Shown here: in pieces, positions 24,501 through 34,619 of the stretch
Layout: each line of letters begins with the position of its first letter
Position numbering within the stretch: position 1 is the first letter of the stretch
Assembly: GCA_009792885.1 (NCBI GenBank)
Contig: WMCF01000007.1
Span: 10,664,278 to 10,728,277, forward strand
Direction of reading: 5' to 3'
Length of the DNA stretch: 64,000 bases
Source: Eremophila alpestris peregrina
Taxonomy: Eukaryota > Chordata > Aves > Passeriformes > Alaudidae
Program-made: the position numbers and the translations under genes
The notes under the pieces: generated by a model
What the model saw: the letters and a program-made list of their open reading frames with translations, nothing else
Databases searched by the model: none
What the model was told of the DNA's origin: nothing

Positions 24501-27500
24501 GTTGCACAGTCTCTATTTACAATGTTTTTATCTTAAATGATTATGTTACATTTATCAAGCAATTTTATACAAACCTTATAAACAAAAGTTGCCCAAAATA
24601 TGCAGTACAAATTCAGACAGTAAATAAATCACTGAATCATAAAATGGCCTGGGTTGCAAAGGGACCTTAAGGATCACCTAGTTCTAACCCTGCTGCCATG
24701 AACAGGGACATCCCTCACTAAGCCTGGTTGTTCAGGGCTTCATCCAACCTGGCCTTGAACACTTCCAGGAATGAGACACCAACAACCACCCTGGACAACC
24801 TGTTCCAGTGCATCACTGCCCTCAATAAAGGATTTCTTTCCAACACCTAATCTAAATGCCTCTTCTGGTTTAAAACCATTGGTCACACTGGACAATAGGG
24901 AAGGGTCCAGAAAAAGAACATACAGCATGAATATAAGCTGAATTTATATGTAAATTTTACTTACATGCAACTTTAATAAAAGAGCCAAATCTTGAGGTAT
25001 CTCTTAGAACACCTGAAAATGACGATGAAATCAGACATTAAGATAAGGATATTTGATATTACATAAAATATATCTAATCAGATATTAAAAATTAAGTTAA
25101 AAAATCTCACCTGTAGTTATGTTTGTAGAAGCAGGTTATTCTTTTACATTTAACATTAAAGACAGATTTTAAAACACTCTAATATCTGAATTCCCCATAA
25201 AATTAAAAAAAATCTAGGAATTATCTCTTTAATAATATTTAATCACAGGGTTATTAACACACTGAGAACATATTCTTCTATAATCAGTAAGATATTGCAC
25301 TCGTCACACAACATAAAATGCACATGAACTTGATTTTAAGTTCAGCTCCTTCTTTATGTTGAGGAACTGCAAATCATGTAGCTGCAGAGTCTAAGCTTCT
25401 TTTAGTTACAAGTAGATTGGACATTATATTATCATAATAACTTCCCTAAGAGCAGAAAGATATTTCAACTGAGCAAATCAAAATGAAACTGAAGTGTTTT
25501 TACATTTTACCTTTTCTAATTAGGAAACTAGTACCAAGCATGCTCACTGCAGCCAAAGGAAATGCTGTGAAGAAGAAAAAAAGCTGCTTAATATACAATT
25601 TTCAGTATTTTCAATAAAATACACAAATACACAATAAAATGAGAGTTGCTATGCCTTCCTAAGCTCATTTGTATAATAAAAGGATATATATGTATATAAA
25701 ATTATAAACAGTATATAAATTATCAAACATCATCAATTTCAGTTTTTAAGCCCTACTACAAATTATGTGGTACTAATTAATGAGTCATCCTGCCTGCATT
25801 ATCCTTCATGCTTCTTAAAATGCAAAAGCCAGTGTCAGATGGAATAAAGCCCTCCAGACAAGACTCCAGGCCTGGCTACAACTGCTACAGCATCAAGGTG
25901 CAGAATGTTAAGCTAGAGAGGCACACACAGTTCTTCACAACAGGAGGAAGTTATAGAGAGGCCAATGCCTCAAAAGATTGTTGATAACCAAAACTCTTGA
26001 TGTTTTAAGACAAGAACTTTGGAAAAGGTTTAACTCTTATAGAGCTATAAATCAGATTGATTACAATTAGGCAATATTTTATTCACCAGCAAATTAAAGA
26101 ACAGGGCAACTTCTTCTGGAGCTTACAGATCAAATTATACAACCTAGGGTTAGGGTCAGGAATGCAGAGAAAACAACACTCTGGGAGACCATCACTGCCT
26201 ACCACAGCCAGCCTAACAGTTCATGTCCATTTTTATTATACTGAAAGACTTTATGTGGCAAGAAGCATTTGGAGATCTCAAAGAACAAAATGAATGCTGC
26301 TTTCAAGCAATGATAATTACTTTATTGGGAAGATAACTATGCAACTATTCATACAGACCACCACCCCGGCACAAGATACAGGGACAATGAAGTCACAAAC
26401 ACGACAGAAGGCTAAAGTTATTTACGTTAAAGATTCAGATATGCCATAATGACATTTAATTTCATGCAAATCTGAAAATGTAGGTATTACAAAAAGGCCC
26501 AATGACTAGGAGAGAAATTTTTGCAACAGCACTAGACAATTGAAGTGTTTTAATGCACACAATTTGCTAATTAAGTTCATATTTGAAGACAAACTATATT
26601 TTTGGAGAGCAAAGCATTAAAGAATACTTTGCAAATGAACAGCTAATTCCCTCACAAATTCTGACAGATCTAAACTAGGTTAGCAGTCCCACCAGCATCT
26701 CAGGGTAAATGCAACTAGATGTCACTTTTAAGAAGAAATATTGGCTCCTTGGTTCAAAGCAAGATTACAGCAAAACTTCAGAAGAGGATAAAACCTTCAA
26801 CCTATTAGGTATTAAAAACCTGATGCTTTTAGAGATTCCAGACCTAGATTTTCCTAAATTTACTGTTCTAGTTTTTCTGAGATATGACAGCACAGATTTA
26901 AAACTGAATTGTAAAACCCCAACAACACAAAACTAAAACAAACAAAAAACCCCAACAAAACAAGGGGAGGATGTGTAAAAAAAATACATCCAAAAATTAT
27001 TACCAAGGATTGCAGACTAACCCTTAGAAGTTTGAAATTATTTACAGACCTAACACAAACATTCCAGATATCAAAACCAGGCTATACTAGTATGTGAGCA
27101 TATAAGTAACTAAAAATTATTAAAAAATAGCTAAATCAAAATACCTAAAAATTAATATGAATTATTCAACTGTAGGAAAAAAAACAACCAAAAAAAAACC
27201 CCAAACTTAATAAATCAGAAAATATCAATGCTATGGACAAAGAGTACTTTTTCTGCTTCAGGAACAAAATAAATCTTGGGAAAATAATGGAAGGCTGATA
27301 CATCAACAGCACATAAGGATGATCACATAATGTAGCCAAGTCAAAACTGTTTTATGAGGAGAAAGTTGTATCAGTATGACTTGATTTTGTTACCAAGAAC
27401 AGAAGTGCAAAGGATAAAGTTGAATGTTATAGTGTGAATTTTTAGGAGTGTAAGAATTTATATGATAATGTGATTACAAACTAATAACTCCAGTAAAACA

Positions 27501-30462
27501 TATATTAAACTGACTTGTGAAATGACTAGTGGCAGAAGCTGTCAAGAGAAACTATGTCAAAACACAGATGGTTAATAAGAATGAGTAAAATTTGCTACAG
27601 CTTGAAGTTTGAATAAATAAACCAAAAAGAAACAAATTTATAGTAACTTCAGTGAATAACAAAAGCTGACACAATACAAAGTGAGGATTTCAGGGCAGTC
27701 AAACAAGCAGTCTCATGCAAAGGGGAGTTCAAGCAATACATATTTAATACAGTGAATACAACACTCTAGTATGTGCATGCAGAGCAGGGAAACAGACAGG
27801 AGACCTAGGAAACAGTGATGGACTTTAGGCTCTCCCAGTGAGATAACAGCACAGTACACAACCCCTGAAAAAAAATATCTGTTACTGTTGTAGCTCCCTA
27901 AAGAGAAATAACTCAAGAAAGTAACTTAGGGCTCTCAAGTAATACCTACATGCTGTTTTTTCAGTGACTATATGAAGATGCACAAGACAATGAGCTACAC
28001 TGCCAAGCAGCAGAACAGCTCAGGAACAAATAACTCTCTCTCCTCTTTGTCTCCCAGAAGACAGATTATCAATAAACCATAACCAATCATCACTGTACCA
28101 CTAATGGACCTGCCTCTTCCTTCTAAAATTATACAGAAAATGACTATGTTTTAGCAAATATGTTGTAGATTTCCAAGTATTTGTGTAAAAGCGGATGAGA
28201 AGAATGCCAAACCAATGGAAAAAGACAAAACTTTGAATCATTATTCAAAATCACAATGCCTTAGGAGCTGTCCCTGAAAGTACTGGCTTCCATAAGAAAT
28301 CAGAGCCCCAGTGGGCTAAAATTAGCAGATCAGCTGCTAAATTCTTCATCTGTCCTGGTTTTTGCCAAGCCACCTATCTGCATCAGTAGTGTATGATAAA
28401 ACAGCAGGTAACAACCACATCAGAAGGCTTGTTCAAACCTCCTGACCAGGTGTACAAAAATCCAGCATGCCTTAAACCTTAGGGTTACAGAAACCATGCA
28501 CACACACAGCAATTTTCTCTACAAGTTGAACAGAGTGACTAACTATATACTGTTCTCTTCACAAGTCTCTATAAAGATGGAAAGCAATGGTTATAAGTTA
28601 AACTACTTTATTCTTGCATGTTAAGGATAACAATAAAAACTGAAAATAAAAATGCAGAAATAACACAAAAAGGAAAATCCAGTAATATAAATGAGACTCA
28701 TCAATTAGCTCTATTTTCAGACTTCTAATAAACACATTAACTTAAAATATGAAGAGATCTTTTTATAAGGCAATAAACTTAGAAATTATGTTGCACCTTT
28801 TAAGAAACTGCTGCAAACTCTTAGTAAATACTACGTGGCTCAGCATTTGCTGGGACACAAATGAGTACATGTGAAGCTTGTTAATGCCCTGTTGTGCTGT
28901 ATTGACCTCGGTAATGCCTCAGGTAACAGCAAAAACTAAGGGTGGAAGGAAAGCAACCAAGTTGACCAGCAAGGTGAACTTACCTCTGTACCGGAAACTC
29001 TCTTCAGCACATTCCTTGAGCAGTCTTCTTTCCTCCTCTGTCGGAATATAAGGCTTAGGTACTTCCCTCTTTAATTAGAGAAATAAATTAGAAAATAATG
29101 GGCAAAAGAATAGTTTGGGGGCAGTTTTCAAAAAACTTAACATCTAACTTTCACATCTTGTACTTTCTATACTTTCACCCAGCTATACTTAAGAAACCAG
29201 TGCCTTTTGTCCATAAATGTCACATGAAATGTATCATTAAAATAATCCAATGTTCCTAATAATGATATGAGAAAGCAAAAAAAACTTTGTGCATAGTCAG
29301 ATCCCAACTCAGCTCAGACCTTTTACTTCAGAAATGCCTGCTCTGGTCCTTCCAACTAGCCTTCCAAATAGCTGACGTCTGACAGATCATTAAGTTGCCT
29401 TTTTACAGTATTTCTCAGGGTTTCAAAGACAACAGGGTGTGTTGTTGGTTCACACGGATGTGATTCAGCTGAGCTGACCGGCTGTTTGGCTGTGTGAGAG
29501 GTTTGTGCGGAGGTGCTGACCCTGTCCTGCCGGCCCCGAGAAGCACAGCTGTGAGAAGGCCATCAGGACCAGGGGAACAGAGAATCACAGAGTCCTCTGG
29601 CTTGGAAGAGTCCTCTGAGGTCTTTAGGATCTAGGACTGAACACCACTTTTTCAACTGGACAGTGGCACTAAGTGCCATGTCCAGTCTGTCCTTAAACAC
29701 CACTAGGGACAGTGACTCCAAAATCTCCCTGAGCAGTCCATTTCAATATCTAATGACCCTTCCCGCGAAGAAATTCCGTCTAATGTCTAACCTAAACCTC
29801 CGCTGGCACAGTTCAATATTGTGCTCTCTTGCCCTTGTCGCTGGTTGCCTGGGAGAAGACGCCGATCCCCACCTGCTAACAACGTCCTTTCAGGGAGTTG
29901 TAGACAGTGATAAGGTCTCCCTGAGCCTCCTTTCCTCCAGGATAACCCCAGCTTCCATAGTCACTCCTCACAGGCCTTGTACTCCAGACCCCCCACGAGC
30001 TCCGTGCCCTTCTCTGGATTTGCTCCACCACTTCAGTGCCCCTCCTGAATTGAGGAGCCCATATCTGAACGCAATACTGGAGGTGTGGCCGCACCAGTGC
30101 CTTAGAGGAGGATGGTGACTTCCCTGGTCCTGCAGGCCACACTGTTCCTGATACAGGCCAGGATGCCATAGGTACCTGACCACAGCGCTGGCTCACGGTC
30201 AGACATGAACACCTCCTCACCGCCTGCCAGAAACCCCTCGCCCGGCCCCCGAGAGGCCTCAAGGGCACCGGCCCCGCGGGAAGCTCAGGGCAGGGGCGGC
30301 CGAGCGGCTAACAGGAATCCCCTTTCCCTGGCCCGAGCCGCCGCCTCGCCCCCCGCCTCGCCGCCCCCAGCCCCGCCGGGTTTCCCCGCGGCAGCGACGC
30401 CGAAGCCGCGCAATTACCTGGGCCGCGTCCCCGCCGGGCCCGGGGCCCTGCCCGGCCTCCAT
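15467..30462 (-). CDS. OCIAD1: OCIA domain-containing protein 1 (OCIAD1/Asrij), complete, eight coding exons
   Basis: Exons 30418-30462, 28984-29068, 25511-25564, 24965-25012, 22158-22287, 19807-20015, 18328-18477 and 15467-15504 join with consistent phase into 759 bases, 252 residues plus TAA; human OCIAD1 is 245. The start, GCGGCCATGG, has a strong Kozak context. Residues 22-43 carry the YIPTEEERR start of the OCIA domain. Residues 45-57 and about 76-91 are the two hydrophobic segments, the second with G-Y-L-A-G-K-I-S-Y. Next come E-K-F-K-K-L, a Ser-rich linker, YEPIPFSAS and TGITDY (about 165-186), ITYEELRNK, and the C-terminus NKYGDTWDE, as in human. The family protein resides in endosomes and the mitochondrial inner membrane; it is linked to complex I/III regulation and STAT3 signalling (literature). 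Residue 41 is Arg where E-S-F-W is expected. Confidence 0.96.
15505..18327 (-). other. OCIAD1: OCIAD1 intron 7
   Basis: A 2.8-kb intron; open frames here (16324-16542, 17446-17664) have no support. No repeat recognised. Confidence 0.8.
18328..18477 (-). CDS. OCIAD1: OCIAD1 coding exon 7 (150 bp)
   Basis: The acceptor is GTTTTCAG and the donor GGAAG|GTAATA; phase 1 at both ends. It encodes a run of basic residues and GITYEELRNKHRQTY, aligning with human NITYEELRNKNRESY. A run of nine A's on the coding strand makes this exon a possible slippage spot. Confidence 0.95.
18478..19806 (-). other. OCIAD1: OCIAD1 intron 6
   Basis: A 1.3-kb intron. A 115-codon plus-strand open frame at 19256-19603 has no recognisable homology and no splice support. 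Confidence 0.8.
19807..20015 (-). CDS. OCIAD1: OCIAD1 coding exon 6 (209 bp)
   Basis: The acceptor is CTTTTGCAG and the donor TCAAG|GTGAGT; it runs from phase 2 to phase 1. It encodes a Ser-rich low-complexity linker, then YEPIPFSAS and ESSPTGITDY, closely matching human OCIAD1. Confidence 0.95.
20016..22157 (-). other. OCIAD1: OCIAD1 intron 5
   Basis: A 2.1-kb AT-rich intron; nothing else recognised. Confidence 0.85.
22158..22287 (-). CDS. OCIAD1: OCIAD1 coding exon 5 (130 bp)
   Basis: The acceptor is TAAAAAG and the donor CCTAA|GTAAG; it runs from phase 1 to phase 2. It encodes the second hydrophobic segment (AGMCGYLAGKISY), then SEKFKKLKDSPIGDVLR, aligning with human QEKFKKLENSPLGEALR. 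Confidence 0.95.
22288..24964 (-). other. OCIAD1: OCIAD1 intron 4
   Basis: A 2.7-kb intron holding the CR1 copy at 24628-24920 and a 14-base unit repeated twice in tandem at 22702-22729. Otherwise nothing was recognised. Confidence 0.85.
24628..24920 (-). mobile_element. CR1 LINE 3' fragment (antisense to the + strand)
   Basis: On the plus strand this reads as the familiar reverse complement of a CR1 3' end: GAATCATAAAATGG, then GGGACCTTAAGGATCACCTAG, CTTGAACACTTCCAGG and CAACCTGTTCCAGTGC. The element's 3' end is at 24628, and it is 5'-truncated near 24920. It lies in OCIAD1 intron 4 in the same orientation as the gene, only about 45 bases downstream of the exon 4 donor. Confidence 0.92.
24965..25012 (-). 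CDS. OCIAD1: OCIAD1 coding exon 4 (48 bp)
   Basis: The acceptor is CATTTTCAG and the donor GCAT|GTAAGT; phase 1 at both ends. It encodes SRFGSFIKVA, aligning with human PKYGSIPKLI. It has the same length and phase as the OCIAD2 exon at 1560-1607. Confidence 0.93.
25013..25510 (-). other. OCIAD1: OCIAD1 intron 3
   Basis: A short (498 bp) AT-rich intron; nothing else seen. Confidence 0.85.
25511..25564 (-). CDS. OCIAD1: OCIAD1 coding exon 3 (54 bp)
   Basis: The acceptor is TTCTTCACAG and the donor AAAAG|GTAAAA; phase 1 at both ends. It encodes the first hydrophobic OCIA segment, with PLAAVSML matching human PLAATSML. Confidence 0.93.
25565..28983 (-). other. OCIAD1: OCIAD1 intron 2
   Basis: A 3.4-kb AT-rich intron. 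It contains A/C-rich low-complexity patches around 26925-26965 and 27178-27205. No other gene was recognised. Confidence 0.8.
28984..29068 (-). CDS. OCIAD1: OCIAD1 coding exon 2
   Basis: This exon is 85 bases, entered in phase 0 and left in phase 1, with donor AGAG|GTAAG. It encodes YIPTEEERRLL and ECAEESFRYR, the start of the OCIA domain. The Phe-Arg pair (codons TTC CGG) replaces the Phe-Trp of human OCIAD1 and OCIAD2. Confidence 0.93.
29069..30417 (-). other. OCIAD1: OCIAD1 intron 1
   Basis: A 1.35-kb intron, about half of it a CR1 fragment (29581-30185). The acceptor is TTAAAG before AGG; it has a poor pyrimidine tract but keeps the frame. Confidence 0.8.
29581..30185 (-). mobile_element. 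CR1 LINE fragment, about 600 bp, including the end of the reverse-transcriptase ORF
   Basis: The plus strand reads as reverse-complement CR1: AGAATCACAGAGTCC near the element's 3' end, then AAGAAATTCCGTCTAATGTC, CTTTCCTCCAGGATAACCCC and CGCAATACTGGAGGTGTGG. The minus strand retains a frame with ALVRPHLQYCVQIWAP and VEQIQRRA, typical of the C-terminal CR1 pol product, but with several disruptions. It is a 5'-truncated, inactive copy within OCIAD1 intron 1, ending close to the CpG island. Confidence 0.93.
30418..30462 (-). CDS. OCIAD1: OCIAD1 coding exon 1
   Basis: Fifteen codons, MEAGQGPGPGGDAAQ, with donor CAG|GTAATT. The Gly/Pro-rich N-terminus differs from the human one, as expected for this variable region. 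The same frame stays open upstream through the 5' UTR without a stop, but the internal ATG has by far the best context. Confidence 0.85.
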
Positions 30463-30505
30463 GGCCGCCTGACCCGGAACTGCGCGCGGCGCCGCAGGGC
30501 GAGGG

Positions 30506-30515
30506 GCGCATGCGC
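30506..30515. promoter_or_regulatory. OCIAD1: Perfect NRF-1 palindromic site (GCGCATGCGC)
   Basis: The ten bases GCGCATGCGC match the NRF-1 core exactly on both strands, 43 bases upstream of the OCIAD1 ATG within the CpG island. NRF-1 controls many nuclear genes for mitochondrial proteins, which fits OCIAD1's role at the mitochondrial inner membrane. Binding is inferred. Confidence 0.7.
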
Positions 30516-30600
30516 GCAGCCGCCGGTGCCGCAGGGCGGCCGGGCCATGGCGGGGCTGCCCTGGGGACTGGCTCGTGTTCCTGATAAAGGGTAGCAAAAA

Positions 30601-33600
30601 GCTTTTGTGTGTCCCTGCCTAGCTCCTGCTGTAGGTGCGTTACCCACAGGTTTGTTAAACGCTTGATAAAGATGCTTGTCCAGAATTTCCTAACAGGAAA
30701 GGATCTCTGTTGCCAAAAAGAAGTGTTTTTCTGAACCGGGACTAAGCTAGGGTCTGGTGGGCAACTCTTGAGCCCGAAAGTGGTATAGATTTGGTGGTTA
30801 GGATTGTCTTGGAGTGGAAGATTAGGAAGCTGTGTGCTTGATTCCAGCTAATGCCGTGGAAATGGCAGCTTTAGCGGGTGCTTGCAGTTTACGAGAAATA
30901 AGGAAAAGTTGAGGGGGAAAAGAAGTATGTTTTTGATAGTGCATTGTAGGTCTTGGCTTTTTTTTGTAAGCAAGCAGTACTGTGGCTTGAGTTCACCATA
31001 TGCTGATATGCCCGTACTTGCCTGTGGAATGTACCACTCCCTTTAAGCCTGTCGTAGAGCAAGCCATTGGCTTAAATTTCTGCTTTCTGATGGCTGTACA
31101 AAAAAGGGTTCTTGCCTGAAGAAAGGAGAAGGAAGGTCTTTGAGATTGAAGGTCTGAAATTGGTAGAGAAGTATAAAAGGAACACTGTGGACATGTGAAG
31201 GGCCTAGGGCAAACAGATTAATGAAAGCTATAGGAGATTGAATTCTTAAAACAAGATGGGTGGATACAACCAGAAACTATGTATAGTAGGGTTCTTTTAT
31301 TCATACCTCTCATCATACAATAAATACATTTCTAATTTACCTGAGATTGGAAGTAATTGGTGTTATCAGACAATCTTTATCTCTGCTTGTCACCTGGGCC
31401 CATGCTAATGAAACATTCTCCAATACATGACCATCCATGATGCACATTATTTGTTGGAAGGCAAAAGATTTTGGCCTCATCAGCTCAAGACAGCTTTGTT
31501 TATGGAACTATAGCACATTTATTAATATAACTTATTTCATGCTTTTTTCTACTTATCTTTCAGTACATTCTAGGCAAAGAATACAATGGGTCTTTTAAGT
31601 TTGAACTTTTGTGGGGTAGGTAGGACATGCTTATGAATTGCACCTCCTCTTAACATGGAGCTTCAGTGGGGAGGAAATGGCAATCAGTCTCCTTCATTGT
31701 AGAAAGTAATGACTCTGAGCTGCTGTTTTGCTTCTCTGTTGTAAAATTAATAGTTATCCATTCAGTTTTCTCACTTCTCTGTCTTCAAGTCTCTTAGACT
31801 TATAATGGGAAAAAATAATTAAAATAATGCAGCAAACTGGTGAGTTTACCATCAATTCAAAACCCTTACCTAGTACAGCTTGGTGTGAGAAACTTAAAGG
31901 TTTCACCTGGCTACATACATCCATTTGTTGGCTTAGAACTTCAGTTGTAGGGCCATATGCAGCACAAATGGTAGAGCATATATGCATCCTTGGCAGTTCG
32001 TTCTCTGTACTCAAGACCTCAAGACCTGGTTTTGGAGTTCATTCATTGGAAGAAATGTTAACAAGGACACCCTTTCTGACCCTCTGGTCTATTTTTACAA
32101 ATTCCTTTATACTCATGCTATCTTTCATGCAACTCTGAGAACTCCAGTTTACCATCGGTGATGGCATCACTAAGTCCTTCTGATAAACATAAAATGTTGT
32201 TCTCTTGCAAGGCTTAAGGCTAGATATTTAACCCCTTTCCTGAATACTATTTTCTCTACTTTCTGCTTTAACAGGTGCCATTATGCAATATGCCATTTTT
32301 TGTTTATAAATCTATGCACTAGAGTAGTTCTTAAGAGAAGAACTCTCAGGGATCTTGAACTCTTTGTTTTAACAATAGGCACAGTGGTAGTTTGACGCCT
32401 CAGGAGCTGCTTTATAATTGCTGTTCTGTGTTGTTTTAAACACAAAAATGATAGCTTGTTTGTAATAGCATAAAGTTATATATTTTTGGGCCACTTTAGG
32501 AGTAAAAATTACTTTTAGAAGCATTACAACTCACGTATCTATGTCTCCAAACTTTTTCTCTTTTATGACTTAGTATCATGTAAGAATGAAGAATATATTT
32601 GAGATTCAAAATACTGTAATACAAACATTTGATAGTTAACCTTTAGAAACTGGAAGTTATTTCTTTTAAAGGAGGTGCCTCAAAGGAAAAATGAAAACTT
32701 TCAAATGATGAGATTCTCTTAAAATGACTGATTACTTATGTTAACAAGTTGGAAGGTGTGAAAGTCACACGGTTTCTAATTGCAGTACTTTGCAAAACAA
32801 AGTGGTGAATATTCAGAACTCTTGAAGGTGGAGCTCAAAGAATTATTAGGGTGAGCAGTCTGTCAAGTGGTTTAAAAGTTTATCTTTCTGATAAATTTTT
32901 TTTCATCCCCTTGTCAACAGTCAGTGACAGGTTTTATATAACTCCACCGCAAAACAAAGAGGTGGCCTAACCAATAAGTTGAGTTTTACAATACTGTATA
33001 AGACATTACTAAAACCATTAGATATATGAAAGAGTTGGGGTAAACACTGACCTGGTAAGGAAAGTCTCCAAAACAAGTACTGGAAGTATATGTGCTCAAG
33101 TACATAGAACAATGTGAATGGTGACGGTTTTTTTTTTTTTTTTTCCTCCTGTTTTTTGCTTGGTGCTCTGGACAATGCAGTAAAATCCAGCTGAGAGGTT
33201 CTGGTGGCTGCTAAGAGTTAACAGGACTGTATTTGGAAAAATCTCTCTCTAATGAGGAAATAACAGTGGCTCATACAAAAAAAAAAAAAGAGCATTGTTG
33301 TCACTACTACAACTGGTGGCAAACAAAGAATCAGTTATTTGCCTGAAGCATTATGGTACATCAGCAAGAACCAAGAGTGTGGGTGTCTTTGAGGAGCTGA
33401 TAGTCAAAGCCTCAATTAGTAAGGACTTTACCCACATAGATAATGATTGGTATTAATATTCACAGGTACTACAATGTATTTTGGAAATTGCTTCACATGG
33501 TAGCTAATCCTTAGACCTCCTTTTTAAAGCTGGCAGGTAAAGGAGCATTTGGGTTCTCAAAGTGATTGTGCATCCTGTCAAGTTCAGGTGCTCAGGGTTA

Positions 33601-34619
33601 AATACCAGTAGTCTCATTTCCATTGGTGGTGAGGCTCTGGTGCTATTGTCTCTGTTACATGCATTTATTGGGAAGATCACTGAGCCCCTAACTCAGAATA
33701 ACTTCAGAATCAGAAGCAATTTGTGACTTTGCTTCAATCAATTGTCTGAAATGATGCACAACACCAGTAGCAATGAATCCTGTTTTTCTTGTTAGGTGCT
33801 CTATCATCCACATTTGGACTGTGGTACAACTGTTAAAATACAATAAAAAATACTCCACAAAATTCTTAAATCTACAGGGAATAGTTAACCTCAGCTACCA
33901 GGATACCTTTATTTTTTTTCCTCTCCTGCTTTCTTTTCCTCCTGGTTGCTGCAAGTTGATGTACATTATCTGGCTTAAGGGTATGCAGCCCATGGACATA
34001 TGTAGTTGAGCATGGAGGGGCTTTTACTCCAAATAAACTATAATCGTACAAAGTGTGGTACAGAACTTTCAGCTTCTTCTAATACAAATTGTTACAACTG
34101 TTGTGCTGGTGCATTTATTCTTTTTACTTTTCACTCAGTTCTGGTTTTGTTGGAAAGACTCATTATAATACAGTACTTGCATGACAGGCTTATGTTTAAC
34201 AGTGTGAAAATGTTGACTTCAGGATTCTTTTTAATACTGTTTTGCAAATCTTGTGTTATTTTATCACACTTTAAATGTATTTATTTTTCTTTCTTTCCTC
34301 CTCCTGCCCTTTTTTTTTTTTTTAAGCCTGGAAGCTTTGAGGCACCTTAACAGAAAATATAGTTACTTTCTAACCAGTTAAAACGTCAGTGTTGGTACTG
34401 TTTCTATTAACATTGGCTCCCAGATCTTCTCATTGTTTAGAAATACATTGTTACTTCCAACCACCAGACCTGTTGTATTAGAGAAATCCTGGCCAGTCCC
34501 AGTAGCAGCTCAGTTTTTTGAGGATGATGTTGTGAATTATCTTATTACTCCGCGATAAGTTAATAATTTCCTTATTACCTTGGCGCCTGTGGGAACTACA
34601 TGAAATCAAAGCGAATATC
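30601..34619. other. Intergenic sequence between divergent OCIAD1 and FRYL
   Basis: No exon or known repeat was recognised. It contains homopolymer tracts: T17 at 33128-33144, A12-13 near 33280, and a pyrimidine tract ending in T14 at 34281-34323. The two genes diverge, but with their CpG islands about 4-5 kb apart they do not share one promoter. Confidence 0.65.

Larger units (their letters stand above)
30190..30600 (-). promoter_or_regulatory. OCIAD1: OCIAD1 CpG-island promoter and 5' UTR
   Basis: GC- and CpG-dense sequence spans coding exon 1 and the bases upstream of it on the minus strand. No TATA box was seen, in keeping with a CpG-type promoter. The transcription start is probably between about 30480 and 30600, close to the ATG at 30460-30462. 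The long open frames on both strands here are a by-product of base composition. Confidence 0.75.

Noticed and set aside
29663..30118. 151-codon plus-strand frame
   Set aside because: It is the antisense of a CR1 fragment; the meaningful residues are on the minus strand.
30205..30647. Several 67-129 codon frames around the OCIAD1 5' end
   Set aside because: CpG artefacts; only the minus-strand frame from 30462 to 30418 fits OCIAD1 splicing.
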